The notes under the pieces are model-generated. The model did not search any database and was not told the DNA's origin. It saw only the letters and a program-made list of their open reading frames with translations. This document shows positions 8,923 through 17,126 of a DNA stretch of 64,000 nt, in pieces. A program made the translations under genes and the position numbers. The DNA lies in the NCBI GenBank assembly GCA_023700805.1, contig JAMPYF010000010.1, forward strand, positions 41,407 through 105,406, given 5' to 3'. How positions within the stretch are numbered: position 1 is the first letter of the stretch; each line of letters starts with the position of its first letter. Source of the DNA: Sulfuritalea sp. (GTDB lineage Bacteria; Pseudomonadota; Gammaproteobacteria; Burkholderiales; Rhodocyclaceae).

Positions 8923-10818
8923 TCATCGGTTCTCTTTGTATTCCGCATCCACCACCCGGCCGCGCGGACCGGAACCGCTGGCGCGCGCCTCGCCGCTCGG
9001 GGTGCCGATGTCGGGCGCGGGTTCCGGGCCTTCCCAGCGGGTTTCCGCGTAGGGACCGCCTTTCGCTGCCTGGCCGGTCTGGGCGTAGATCACCGTGCCC
9101 GCCTCCTTGAGCGCCTTGCGCAGGTCTTCGGCTTTTTCCTTGGCCTCCGTGGCGTCCTTGCGGCTGCAGGCTTCCTTGGTGGCGCGGCGTGCCTGTTCGA
9201 TCCGGTCCTTGAGTTCGGCCGTCAGCTTCTCGCCGAAATCCGCCAGCGCCTTTTCGGCCTGGTAGCACAGGCTGTCGGCATCGTTGAGCGCTTCGGCATC
9301 CTCGCGGCGTTTCTTGTCCGCCTCGGCATATTTCTCGGCCTCCTGTTCCATGCGCTGCTTGACGTCCTTGGGCAGGCGCGTCGAGCCGCTGATGCGCACC
9401 GACTGGCTCTTGCCCGTGGCGGTGTCCTTCGCCGTGACGTTCAATATGCCGTTGGCGTCGATGTCGAAGCTTACTTCGACCTTCGGCACGCCGCGCGGTG
9501 CCGGAGGAATGCCGTCGAGGTTGAACTCGCCGAGGCTGACGTTATCGGCCGCCATCGCGCGCTCGCCCTGGAAGACATGCACGGTCACCGATGTCTGCAG
9601 ATCGGCCGCCGTGGTGAAAGTCTCGGTCTTCTTCACCGGCACCGGCGTATTGCGGGCAATCAGCGGCGTCGCGACGCCGCCGAGGGTCTCGACGCCGAGG
9701 GTCAGCGGGGTCACGTCGACCAGCACGATGTCGCCCACCTCGCCGGTCAGCACACCAGCCTGAATCGCGGCGCCGCTGGCGACGCATTCCATCGGATCGA
9801 CACCCATCTCTGCCTTGCGGCCAAACATGTCCTCGAAGAAGGCCCGCACCACCGGCATGCGCGTCGGACCGCCGACGAAGACGATGCGGTCGACCTGCTT
9901 GGCCGTGATGCCGGCATCGTGCAGTGCCTGCTCCAGCGGCCGGCGGCAGCGCTCTATGGTCGGGCGCACCAGCTTTTCAAGTTCGGCGCGGCCGAGGTCC
10001 ATTTCGAGATGGCGCGGATCGCCGCCGGAGGCGCCGATGTAGGGCAGCGACAGGTGTGCCGTGACGCCTGTGGATAGCTCGATCTTGGCCATCTCGGCCG
10101 CTTCCATGAGCCGTGCCGCCGCCTTGGTGTCGCGCCGCACGTCGATGCCGCTCTGCTCGTAGTAGCGCTGCGCCAATGCCTCGTAGATCGCCTGGTTCAT
10201 GTCGGTGCCGCCCAGCCTGGTGTCGCCGGACGTGCTCTTGACCTCGAACACGCCTTTGCCGAATTCCATGATGGTCACGTCGAGCGTGCCGCCGCCGAGG
10301 TCGATCACGGCAATGCGCAGTTCTTCGGCGGCGCGGTCGAGGCCATAGGCCAGCGAGGCCGCCGTCGGTTCGTTGACCAGGCGCACCACCTCAAGTCCGG
10401 CGATGCCCGCGGCGTCCTTGGTGGCGCTGCGCTGGTTGTCGTCGAAATAGGCCGGCACCGTCACCACGGCCTTGCTGACCGGTTCGCCGAGGAAAGCCTC
10501 GGCGTCGCGCTTGATCTTCTGCAGCAAGAAAGCGGAGAGCTGCTCGGGCGAGAACTCGCGGTCGCGCAAGCGGATGCGGTCGCGCGTACCCATCTTGCGC
10601 TTGAAGGCGCTGGTGGTGCCCTCGGGGTTGGCGGCGGCCTGGCGCCGCGCCGGTTCGCCGATCAACATCTGGCCGTCGGCCGTGATCGCGACATAGCTGG
10701 GAAACGCCTTGCCGCCGAGGCTCACGCCCTCGGCGCTGGGAATCAGCACCGGCCTGCCGCCGCGCAGAACTGCCGCCGCCGAGTTCGATGTGCCCAGGTC
10801 AATTCCGATGATCGTCAT
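8923..10818 (-). CDS. Hsp70 chaperone (DnaK paralogue)
   Basis: 631 aa. The nucleotide-binding domain has GIDLGTSNSAAAV, VPAYFDDNQRSATKDAA, AVIDLGGGTLDVTI and FVGGPTRMPVV. The substrate-binding domain (GVETLGG onward, with EVSFDIDANGILNVTAKD) is followed by a helical lid and a VVDAEYKENR tail like that of DnaK. As it is separated from any grpE gene and sits with a Lon-like protease, DnaJ and RtcB, it is probably a dedicated paralogue of the main DnaK. The ATG has GAGGTG eight bases upstream. A FNR-like box and a TAGAAT -10 element lie in the 58-bp gap before it (10833-10880), so it may start its own transcript. Confidence 0.93.
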   Translation of the reverse strand: MTIIGIDLGTSNSAAAVLRGGRPVLIPSAEGVSLGGKAFPSYVAITADGQMLIGEPARRQAAANPEGTTSAFKRKMGTRDRIRLRDREFSPEQLSAFLLQKIKRDAEAFLGEPVSKAVVTVPAYFDDNQRSATKDAAGIAGLEVVRLVNEPTAASLAYGLDRAAEELRIAVIDLGGGTLDVTIMEFGKGVFEVKSTSGDTRLGGTDMNQAIYEALAQRYYEQSGIDVRRDTKAAARLMEAAEMAKIELSTGVTAHLSLPYIGASGGDPRHLEMDLGRAELEKLVRPTIERCRRPLEQALHDAGITAKQVDRIVFVGGPTRMPVVRAFFEDMFGRKAEMGVDPMECVASGAAIQAGVLTGEVGDIVLVDVTPLTLGVETLGGVATPLIARNTPVPVKKTETFTTAADLQTSVTVHVFQGERAMAADNVSLGEFNLDGIPPAPRGVPKVEVSFDIDANGILNVTAKDTATGKSQSVRISGSTRLPKDVKQRMEQEAEKYAEADKKRREDAEALNDADSLCYQAEKALADFGEKLTAELKDRIEQARRATKEACSRKDATEAKEKAEDLRKALKEAGTVIYAQTGQAAKGGPYAETRWEGPEPAPDIGTPSGEARASGSGPRGRVVDAEYKENR

Positions 10819-10832
10819 GATTGCACCTCTTT

Positions 10833-10880
10833 TGTTTTTATTCTAGAAACATGTCATTACCCCGGCTTGATCTGCCTCAA
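10833..10880 (-). promoter_or_regulatory. Candidate FNR/ANR-dependent class II promoter for hsp70
   Basis: On the minus strand TTGAG-GCAG-ATCAA at 10880-10867 matches the FNR consensus (TTGAT-N4-ATCAA) at 9 of 10 positions. A -10-like TAGAAT lies at 10845-10840, which predicts a start near 10833. The box centre (10873.5) then falls about 41 bp upstream of that start, the canonical position for FNR activation from a class II site. There is no good -35, as expected for such promoters. The first bases of the box overlap the archease stop codon. Oxygen-responsive expression is inference. Confidence 0.5.
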
Positions 10881-11302
10881 ACATCGACCACGCATTGCGC
10901 CAGCCACTGGCCGTCAGATTCCCGGCGTACCACCAGTTCGCAGAAGGACGCACCCTTGACTTCGGCCGCAGGCTGGTGTTTGGCCACATCGAGCGGCTCG
11001 CCCCAGGCGCAGGCCCGCAGGCGCATCCCGGTCGGACCCGGTTCGATGCCGAGCTCGAAGCGGGAAAACAGCATGCGCCGCGTCGCCATCTCATACACCA
11101 GCGCATTGAGCCAATCCACCAGCAGCGTCTCCGCATCGGGTGCTGCGCATTCGATGTGCACCGTGTCGCCAGCGCCAACTCTTGCCGGATCGCAGACCGC
11201 TGCCGTCATCGCCGTGGCCGCGCCGGCGAAGGCATCGGCCAGGGTCGCGCCGCTGCCGCGCACGCCGACGTCGGCCTCGTGGGCGAACAACTCCCAGTTC
11301 AT
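10877..11302 (-). CDS. Archease (RtcB-activating protein)
   Basis: 141 aa, the normal size for archease. The N-terminal NWELFAHEADVGVRGSG carries the conserved metal-binding H-x-A-D motif, LLVDWLNALVYEMATRRMLFSRFE is the characteristic central helix, and EVKGASFCELVVRR replaces the usual VKAvTYH-like strand. Archease speeds RtcB guanylylation and widens its NTP use. The ATG overlaps the polX stop (ATGA). The 16-bp dispersed DNA motif is embedded at codons ~40-45 (ARVGAGDT). Confidence 0.9.
   Translation of the reverse strand: MNWELFAHEADVGVRGSGATLADAFAGAATAMTAAVCDPARVGAGDTVHIECAAPDAETLLVDWLNALVYEMATRRMLFSRFELGIEPGPTGMRLRACAWGEPLDVAKHQPAAEVKGASFCELVVRRESDGQWLAQCVVDV
11168..11183 (-). repeat. 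Dispersed 16-bp motif, copy 1 (in archease)
   Basis: Reads AAGAGTTGGCGCTGGC on the minus strand and encodes R-V-G-A-G in archease. It is one of eight copies in the window; see the findings. Confidence 0.8.
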
Positions 11303-13026
11303 TGCCGCGCTGCGGCCAGCAGGCGCCGCAGTTCGGGCAACGGCCGCGTATTGAGCACGTCCGCCGCCGCCAGCCAGCCGCGCCGCGCCTGACCGATGCC
11401 CAGCTGCAAATGGGCGAAGTCCTCGCGGGCATGGGCGTCCGAGTTGATGGCGACCAACACGCCCTCCTCCTTGGCCATGATGCAATGGCTGTCGAGCAGG
11501 TCGAGCCGCTCGGGGTGGGCGTTCAGTTCCAGGAAGCAGCCGCGCTGCCGGGCGTGGCGGATGATGCGCAGCATGTCGGCGTCGTAGGGCGCACGGCTTT
11601 CGATGACGCGGCCCGTCGGGTGCGCCAGCAGCGTGAAGTAGGGGTTGTCCATGGCGCGCAGGATGCGCTCGGTTTGTTTTGCCCGGGGCAGGTCGAAGCG
11701 GCTGTGCACCGCGCCGATGACCAGGTCGAGGCCGGCCAGCGAGGCATCGGGCAGGTCGAGGCTACCGTCTTCGAGGATGTCCACCTCGATGCCCTTCAGC
11801 AGCACGATACCTTCGAGCTTCCGGTTCAGGCGGTCGATCGCCTCGCACTGCTCGGCGAGCCGGCGCGGATCGAGGCCGTGGGCCATCGCCAGCCGCCGCG
11901 AGTGCTCGGTGATGGCGAGATAGGACAGGCCCAGCGCCTGCGCCGCCAGGGCCATCTGTTCCAGCGTATGGTGGCCGTCGGTGGCCGTGGTGTGCGCATG
12001 CAGGTCGCCGCGCAAGTCACTCAGTTGGACCAACTGCGGCAGCCGGCCGGCACGCGCCGCCGCGATCTCGCCGCGGTCCTCGCGCAGTTCGGGCGCGATG
12101 AACGGCAGGCCGAGCGCGCCATAGACGGATTCCTCGTCGGCGCCGGCGATGCGTTCGCGACCGCGGAAGACGCCATATTCGTTGAGCTTGAGTCCGCGCT
12201 CCTGCGCCAGGCGGCGCAATGCGATGTTGTGCGCGCGGGAACCCGTGAAGTAGCACAGCGCGGCGCCGTAAGCGGCCTCCTCGACCACGCGCAGATCCAC
12301 CTGCAGGCCGCTCCTGAGCACCACGCTGGCGCGCGTGGGCCCCTGCGAGAGCACCTCGGCCACCTCCTCGTAGGCGACGAAGCGGGCCGTGACGGCGCTG
12401 CCGGCCGCGGCGATCGCCAGTATGTCGAGATCGCCGACGGTTTCGCGGCAGCGGCGGTAACTTCCCGCCAGTTCGACGCGGCTCACGCCCGGCGTGGCGG
12501 AAAGCCAGGCCACCAGCGACGCCGCATACTGCGCCGCGGTCGCCAGCTTGATGCGCCGCGCCTTGGACAAATGCGCCTCGACGGCCTGCAGGATGTTGGC
12601 CTCGGTCTTCGCACCGAAACCGGGCAGATCGCGGATGCGGCCGTCGCGGGCGGCGCGCGCCAGTTGCTCCAGGGTCTGCACCTCGAGTTCGTGCCAGAGC
12701 ATGCGCACGCGTTTCGGGCCCAGTCCCGGCACGTGCAGCAGTTCGGTGATGGCCGGCGGCAGTTCGGCTTGCAGCTTGACCAGGGCGCGGCAAGTGCCGG
12801 TATCGACGATTTCGCGCATCTTTCCCGCGAGGTCCTCGCCGATACCGGGCAGTTCGGTCAGGTCCTCGCCGCGCGCGACCATGGCACGCACTTCCCGACC
12901 CATTTCGCCGACCATGCGCGCGGCATTGCGGTAGGCGCGGATGCGGAAGGGGTTGGCCTGCTGCAGATCCAGCAGATCCGCGATCTCGGTAAACACCGTG
13001 GCGATGTCGGCGTTGTGGATGGGCAT
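11299..13026 (-). CDS. polX: PolX-family DNA polymerase/3'-5' exonuclease with PHP domain
   Basis: 575 aa. Residues 1-90 form an HhH-rich N-terminal domain (NPFRIRAYRNAARMV, ELPGIGEDLAGKM). The polymerase-beta-like core follows, with ELAGSYRRCRETVGDLDIL (GS and DxD metal-binding motifs). From about residue 335 there is a PHP phosphoesterase domain: LRGDLHAHTTATDG, ITEHSRRLA, GAVHSRFD, LAHPTGR and NSDAHA supply metal-binding His and Asp. PolX enzymes fill short gaps in base-excision repair and trim 3' ends. The chosen ATG is just after the NAPRT stop; the frame upstream is antisense-free shadow coding. It overlaps archease by 4 bp. Confidence 0.92.
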   Translation of the reverse strand: MPIHNADIATVFTEIADLLDLQQANPFRIRAYRNAARMVGEMGREVRAMVARGEDLTELPGIGEDLAGKMREIVDTGTCRALVKLQAELPPAITELLHVPGLGPKRVRMLWHELEVQTLEQLARAARDGRIRDLPGFGAKTEANILQAVEAHLSKARRIKLATAAQYAASLVAWLSATPGVSRVELAGSYRRCRETVGDLDILAIAAAGSAVTARFVAYEEVAEVLSQGPTRASVVLRSGLQVDLRVVEEAAYGAALCYFTGSRAHNIALRRLAQERGLKLNEYGVFRGRERIAGADEESVYGALGLPFIAPELREDRGEIAAARAGRLPQLVQLSDLRGDLHAHTTATDGHHTLEQMALAAQALGLSYLAITEHSRRLAMAHGLDPRRLAEQCEAIDRLNRKLEGIVLLKGIEVDILEDGSLDLPDASLAGLDLVIGAVHSRFDLPRAKQTERILRAMDNPYFTLLAHPTGRVIESRAPYDADMLRIIRHARQRGCFLELNAHPERLDLLDSHCIMAKEEGVLVAINSDAHAREDFAHLQLGIGQARRGWLAAADVLNTRPLPELRRLLAAARQ

Positions 13027-13027
13027 C

Positions 13028-14368
13028 TCAGCTTCGCCGCCGGTCCACCTGCTGTGCCAGTTCGCGCAGCGGCGCGGCCACCTCGACGTCATAGGGGAAG
13101 GCGTGATCGATGCTGCGCAAGGCGGGCGGCAGCGCGTCGAACCCCCGCAGCGCATGCGCCCGCACTTCTGCCAGCGGCGGCGAGGCGGCAAGGCGGCGGC
13201 CGCCGCGCATCACCGTGGCCAGCAGCGGCCTGCCCGGCTGCCGATCGCCCTCCAGCGTCAGCGTGTCGCCTGCCATCTGCCCGGCACCGTCGTCGCGGCG
13301 GTATACCTGCTTGCGGCCCGGCCAGGTGGCCTTGCCCTCGGAACGCTTGCGCCGCGCGACGCCTGCGTATTCCTGCAGCTTGTAGGCGCAGTCGAGATAG
13401 GGCTGGTCGGCGGAGGTGTTCATGCGCGTGCCGACGCCGAAGCCGTCGATCGGCGCGGCGGCGTAATGCAGCGCCTGCACCGCGTATTCGTCGAGATTGC
13501 CGCTGGCGAATATCCTGATTTCCTTGGCGCCTCCGCCATCGAGAATGGCACGCACACGCTGGGCGTGGTCGTCGAGGTTGCCGCTGTCCAGGCGCACCGC
13601 CTGGATCACGATGCCTTCCGCGCGCAGCCGATGCGCCAGCGCGAGCAGTGCCCGCGCCGCGGCTTCGGTGTCGTAGGTGTCGATCAACAGCGTGGTGGCG
13701 GCGGGATGGGAGCGGGCGAAATGCTCGAAGGCCGCGAGTTCGCTGGCGTGGGTCTGCACGAAGGAATGCGCCATGGTGCCGTATGCCGGGATGTCCCAGC
13801 GCATGCCGGCCAGCAGGTTCGAGCTGCCGTCGAAGCCGGCGATGAAGCTGGCCCGCGCCGAGAGCAGGGCTGCTTCGGCGCCATGGGCGCGGCGCAGACC
13901 GAAATCGACCAGCAAGCGGTCGCGCGCGGCCAGACGTACCCGCGCCGCCTTGGAAGCCACCAGGGTCTGGAAATGCAACAGATTGATGATGCGCGATTCC
14001 ACCAGTTGCGCCTCGCGCAACGGCGCCACGACGCGCAGGATCGGTTCGTCGGCAAAAAACAGCGTACCTTCGGCCATCGCCTGCACCTCGCCGGTGAAGC
14101 GCAGCCCGGCCAGCGACTCGACGAAACGCGGACTGAAGCGGCCGCAAGCGGCCAGCCAGGCGAGTTCATCCGCGCTGAACTGCAAATCTTCAAGAAAATC
14201 CAGCGCCATTTCGAGGCCGCAGGCGACCAGGAAATTGCGCCCGGCCGGCAGCTTGCGTACAAAGAATTCGAACACGGCAGTCTCTTCCATGCCCTGGTCG
14301 AAATAGGCCTGAAGCATGGTGAGCTGATAGAGATCGGTGAGCAGCACGCTCTCTTCACTGGATCTCAT
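13028..14368 (-). CDS. pncB: Nicotinate phosphoribosyltransferase
   Basis: 446 aa. It converts nicotinate and PRPP to nicotinate mononucleotide in the Preiss-Handler NAD salvage route. Signatures are LLTDLYQLTMLQAYF at the N-terminus, FDGSSNLLAG and GTMAHSFVQ (the His that is phosphorylated in the family), AVRLDSGNLDDHAQRVR, and GFGVGTRMNTSADQP near residue 320. The length and the YLDCAYKLQEYAG motif fit the longer PncB2-like subfamily. It overlaps the nicotinamidase stop by 4 bp, so nicotinamide is deamidated and captured by adjacent gene products. Confidence 0.94.
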   Translation of the reverse strand: MRSSEESVLLTDLYQLTMLQAYFDQGMEETAVFEFFVRKLPAGRNFLVACGLEMALDFLEDLQFSADELAWLAACGRFSPRFVESLAGLRFTGEVQAMAEGTLFFADEPILRVVAPLREAQLVESRIINLLHFQTLVASKAARVRLAARDRLLVDFGLRRAHGAEAALLSARASFIAGFDGSSNLLAGMRWDIPAYGTMAHSFVQTHASELAAFEHFARSHPAATTLLIDTYDTEAAARALLALAHRLRAEGIVIQAVRLDSGNLDDHAQRVRAILDGGGAKEIRIFASGNLDEYAVQALHYAAAPIDGFGVGTRMNTSADQPYLDCAYKLQEYAGVARRKRSEGKATWPGRKQVYRRDDGAGQMAGDTLTLEGDRQPGRPLLATVMRGGRRLAASPPLAEVRAHALRGFDALPPALRSIDHAFPYDVEVAAPLRELAQQVDRRRS

Positions 14369-14940
14369 GCGGAGTCCTCCAGCATGACGGCACCTGCTTC
14401 GACCATACTGGCAATAGCCCGTTCGCCGTCGCCGGGCTGCAGGTCCACGGCGCGCATCGCATCGCGCAACAACACCACCTCATAGCCCAGACGTCGCGCA
14501 TCCAGCGCCGACCGGAGCACGCAGTAATCGGTGGCCAGCCCGCCGACGAACAACCTGCGCACCATCGCCCACTGCAAATGAAGATGCAGCTCGGTGCCGG
14601 AAAATCCCGAGTAGGCATCGACATCGCGCGCGGTGGCCTTGGGTAGACGGATAGCACCGGGAGGCAGCGCAAGCCCATCGGCAAAGCCCGCACCCGGAGT
14701 GCCGGCGATGCAATGGGCCGGCCACGGTCCGCCTTGTTCCCGAAACGAGCAATGGTCGGCCGGATGCCAGTCGAAGGTGGCGAATATCGGCAAGCCCTCG
14801 GCACCGAAGCGGGAGATCCACACATTGAGCGGGGCCACCACCGCATCGCCGTCCGGCACGGCAAGGCTGCCGCCCGGCAGGAAATCGCGCTGCAGGTCAA
14901 TGATCAGCAGCGCATCGCCGGCTTGCAATCGGGGGTTCAT
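14365..14940 (-). CDS. pncA: Nicotinamidase
   Basis: 191 aa of the isochorismatase-like fold. It hydrolyses nicotinamide to nicotinate and ammonia. The triad is visible: Asp in LLIIDLQRDFLPGG, Lys in LPKATARDVDAYSGF and Cys in GLATDYCVLRSALDA. The metal site is supplied by ATFDWHPADHCSF. The ATG at 14940 was taken; a TTG at 14955 would add five residues. It is directly followed by pncB in the same operon. Confidence 0.93.
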   Translation of the reverse strand: MNPRLQAGDALLIIDLQRDFLPGGSLAVPDGDAVVAPLNVWISRFGAEGLPIFATFDWHPADHCSFREQGGPWPAHCIAGTPGAGFADGLALPPGAIRLPKATARDVDAYSGFSGTELHLHLQWAMVRRLFVGGLATDYCVLRSALDARRLGYEVVLLRDAMRAVDLQPGDGERAIASMVEAGAVMLEDSA

Positions 14941-14967
14941 GAGCACGCACCGCAATCGCTCGCCGGA

Positions 14968-15483
14968 TCACGACCGCCGCTGGTAGTAGCCGACCAGTTC
15001 GGCGTGCGCCAGGACATGGCCTTGCATGGCGCGCTCCAACATGGGTTTGGTCGGCCGCTTCAGGTCGGGCAACAGCGCATCCAGGGCATACAGCTTATGC
15101 ACATAGCGATGCCTGCCGATGGGCGGGCAAGGTCCGCGGTAACCCGTGCGCTGCCAGTCGTTCAGGCCTTGCCGGGTTCCCGGCGGCAGATCCCTGTCTG
15201 CAACGGCCTCGGTCAGGCTCGCGGCGGCGGGTGGAAGGTTGTAGAGCACCCAGTGCACCCAGGTCATTGTCGGCGCTGCAGGGTCCGGCGCGTCCGGATC
15301 ATCGACGATCAGGACCAGGCTTTGGGTGCCGGTGGGCGGATCCGTCCAGGCAAGCTGCGGCGAAATGTCCTGGCCATCGCAGCTGCAACGCACGGGAATC
15401 GAGCCCGCGGCCGGGAACGATGTCGAACTGAGCGTAAGGGACACCGGGCTTTCCTTCCTGCCATCAAGGGGCAACGAATTCAT
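14968..15483 (-). CDS. YbhB/YbcL family Raf kinase inhibitor-like (PEBP) protein
   Basis: 171 aa. It shows the PEBP fold signatures DDPDAPDP, WVHWVLYNLPP, GYRGPCPP and HRYVHKLYALD. Bacterial members are small cytosolic or periplasmic proteins of unclear biochemical role. The ATG at 15483 gives the usual family length; the open frame upstream adds 41 non-homologous residues. It is the first gene of the 15-kb minus-strand directon, and the intergenic region upstream holds tandem ATAC-N10-GTAT palindromes shared with the divergent cfa-like gene. Confidence 0.88.
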   Translation of the reverse strand: MNSLPLDGRKESPVSLTLSSTSFPAAGSIPVRCSCDGQDISPQLAWTDPPTGTQSLVLIVDDPDAPDPAAPTMTWVHWVLYNLPPAAASLTEAVADRDLPPGTRQGLNDWQRTGYRGPCPPIGRHRYVHKLYALDALLPDLKRPTKPMLERAMQGHVLAHAELVGYYQRRS

Positions 15484-15573
15484 TCGGATCCGGCATGATC
15501 GGATTCCTGCGACTGCATCGACGAGATGATCCGCAATGCCCAAAGCCAGCTTAGGGAGGCCGGGCAGACCTGC

Positions 15574-15689
15574 AAATACCTGCGCCGCAGTATTTGGAAT
15601 ACCCATAACCGGGTACGCCTGCGGCTAGCGCCATACTTGATCCATGCTACCTCCGCGCGGGTACGAACAATACGGAATTCAGGGTATAT
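15574..15689. promoter_or_regulatory. Tandem palindromic operators ATAC-N10-GTAT in the ybhB/cfa intergenic region
   Basis: The 323-bp divergent region 15484-15806 has no gene. It holds AAATAC-N10-GTATTT at 15574-15595 (a perfect inverted repeat, extended by C/G to 15573-15596), a weaker GAATAC-N10-GTACGC at 15597-15618 and CAATAC-N10-GTATAT at 15668-15689. The first two are exactly 23 bp apart centre to centre. The same perfect palindrome plus a second copy at the same 23-bp spacing occurs at 20573-20617. This looks like cooperative dimer binding by one regulator. Which of the two divergent genes it controls is not clear; the regulator itself is not identified. Confidence 0.55.
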
Positions 15690-15806
15690 CCGGCCTGCCG
15701 CCGAGTGACTATTATGGGTGCGGCATGGGAACTTTGATGACTTGCCGGTCATCACAGACAGTAATGGCAGGGTCGTGCAAGCCGCAGGAAATGGACGGGA
15801 AGGCAA

Positions 15807-17117
15807 ATGAGCCAACAACACACCAATCCAGCGAGCAATTCGAGCAGCGCGAACAGTGCAACCGGTGCGATCGGCGGGCAGCCGGCTTACGGCCGGCACG
15901 CGGCAAACCGGCAGTCATGGCCAGGCCTGGATGTTGCGGTGTCGGCCATGGCGAGAGTTCTCCTGGCGCGGATGCTCGAATCCATCGGCAACCCCGCGGT
16001 GCAATTCGTGTTGTGGGACGGGACCGAAATTTCGCCTCGCGGTGCGCCGCGGCAGGTGCGAATTTTCATTCATGACTTGGGCACGCTGCTGAAACTGCTG
16101 GCTGATCCGGCCCTCAAGTTCGGCGAACTTTACGCCGCGCGGCGCATCGACATACAGGGCGACCTGGCCGAACTGCTCGAAATGGTGTATCGCGCCCTGC
16201 CGAAAAACGATGGCGTCACCGGCAAGCGGACGCGGCTGGGCGCGGCGCTCGAAGCACGGCGCAACTCGTTGCAGCGGGCGCGCGACAACATCCATCACCA
16301 CTACGATTTCGGCAACGATTTTTACGGGCTGTGGCTCGATAGCCGCATGATCTACACCTGCGCCTATTTCCCGACGCCGGCCATGGGACTGGAAGACGCG
16401 CAGGTGGCGAAAATGCAGCATGTCTGCCGCAAGCTTCGTCTGCAGCGCGGCGAAAAGGTCATCGAGGCCGGCTGCGGCTGGGGCGCACTGGCCCTGCACA
16501 TGGCCAGGCACCACGGCGTATCGGTGCAGGCCTACAACATCTCGCGGGAGCAGATGGCTTTCGCGCGGGACCGCGCCCGCCGCGAGGGCCTGGAGGCCCA
16601 GGTCGAATTCATCGAGGACGACTACCGCAACGCGCGCGGCAAATTCGACGCCTTCGTCTCCGTCGGTATGCTGGAGCACGTCGGGCCCGAGCGCTACCAG
16701 GAACTCGGACGCGTGATCGACGGGGTGCTGAGCGAACACGGGCGTGGCCTGATCCATTCCATAGGACGCGACTACCCGCGGTCCCTGGACGCCTGGACCG
16801 AGCGCCATATCTTCCCTGCCGCCTGCCCACCCAGCCTGTCGCAGATGATGAATATCTTCGAGCCCTGCGGCTTTTCCGTGCTCGACGTGGAGAATCTGCG
16901 CCTGCACTATGCCAAGACGCTGGAGCACTGGCTGCAGCGCTTCGAGGCCGCCGCCGCCGACGTCGAGAAAATGTTCGATGCGACCGTGGTACGCACCTGG
17001 CGGCTGTACCTGGCCGGCTCGCTGGCGGCCTTCAGGGCCGGCAACATGCAACTGTTCCAGGTGGTGTTCGCCCGTTCCCGCGACAACCGGATTCCCTGGA
17101 CCCGGGATGCTCCCTGA
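15807..17117 (+). CDS. Cyclopropane-fatty-acid synthase family SAM-dependent methyltransferase
   Basis: 436 aa. CFA synthases add a methylene or methyl from S-adenosylmethionine across the double bond of phospholipid acyl chains. Visible are NIHHHYDFGNDFYGLWLD, MIYTCAYFP, the SAM-binding VIEAGCGWGALALHMAR, FVSVGMLEHVG and the C-terminal WRLYLAGSLAAFRAGNMQLFQV. The first ~45 residues are Ser/Asn/Gly-rich and non-conserved, so a later start is possible. It is followed after 9 bp by a flavoprotein of the geranylgeranyl reductase family. That pairing hints at a two-step modification (methylation then reduction) instead of simple cyclopropanation, which is inference. Confidence 0.9.
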   Translation: MSQQHTNPASNSSSANSATGAIGGQPAYGRHAANRQSWPGLDVAVSAMARVLLARMLESIGNPAVQFVLWDGTEISPRGAPRQVRIFIHDLGTLLKLLADPALKFGELYAARRIDIQGDLAELLEMVYRALPKNDGVTGKRTRLGAALEARRNSLQRARDNIHHHYDFGNDFYGLWLDSRMIYTCAYFPTPAMGLEDAQVAKMQHVCRKLRLQRGEKVIEAGCGWGALALHMARHHGVSVQAYNISREQMAFARDRARREGLEAQVEFIEDDYRNARGKFDAFVSVGMLEHVGPERYQELGRVIDGVLSEHGRGLIHSIGRDYPRSLDAWTERHIFPAACPPSLSQMMNIFEPCGFSVLDVENLRLHYAKTLEHWLQRFEAAAADVEKMFDATVVRTWRLYLAGSLAAFRAGNMQLFQVVFARSRDNRIPWTRDAP

Positions 17118-17126
17118 AGATCCGCC

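Noticed and set aside
7357..10077. 906-aa plus-strand open frame antisense to the Lon-like and Hsp70 genes
   Set aside because: It spans two well-supported genes and their gap, has no recognisable domain, and its composition is that of a reverse-complement reading of coding DNA.
15625..15640. TTGATCCATGCTAC as a second FNR box upstream of the cfa-like gene
   Set aside because: Only the left half-site is present; the right half does not match ATCAA.
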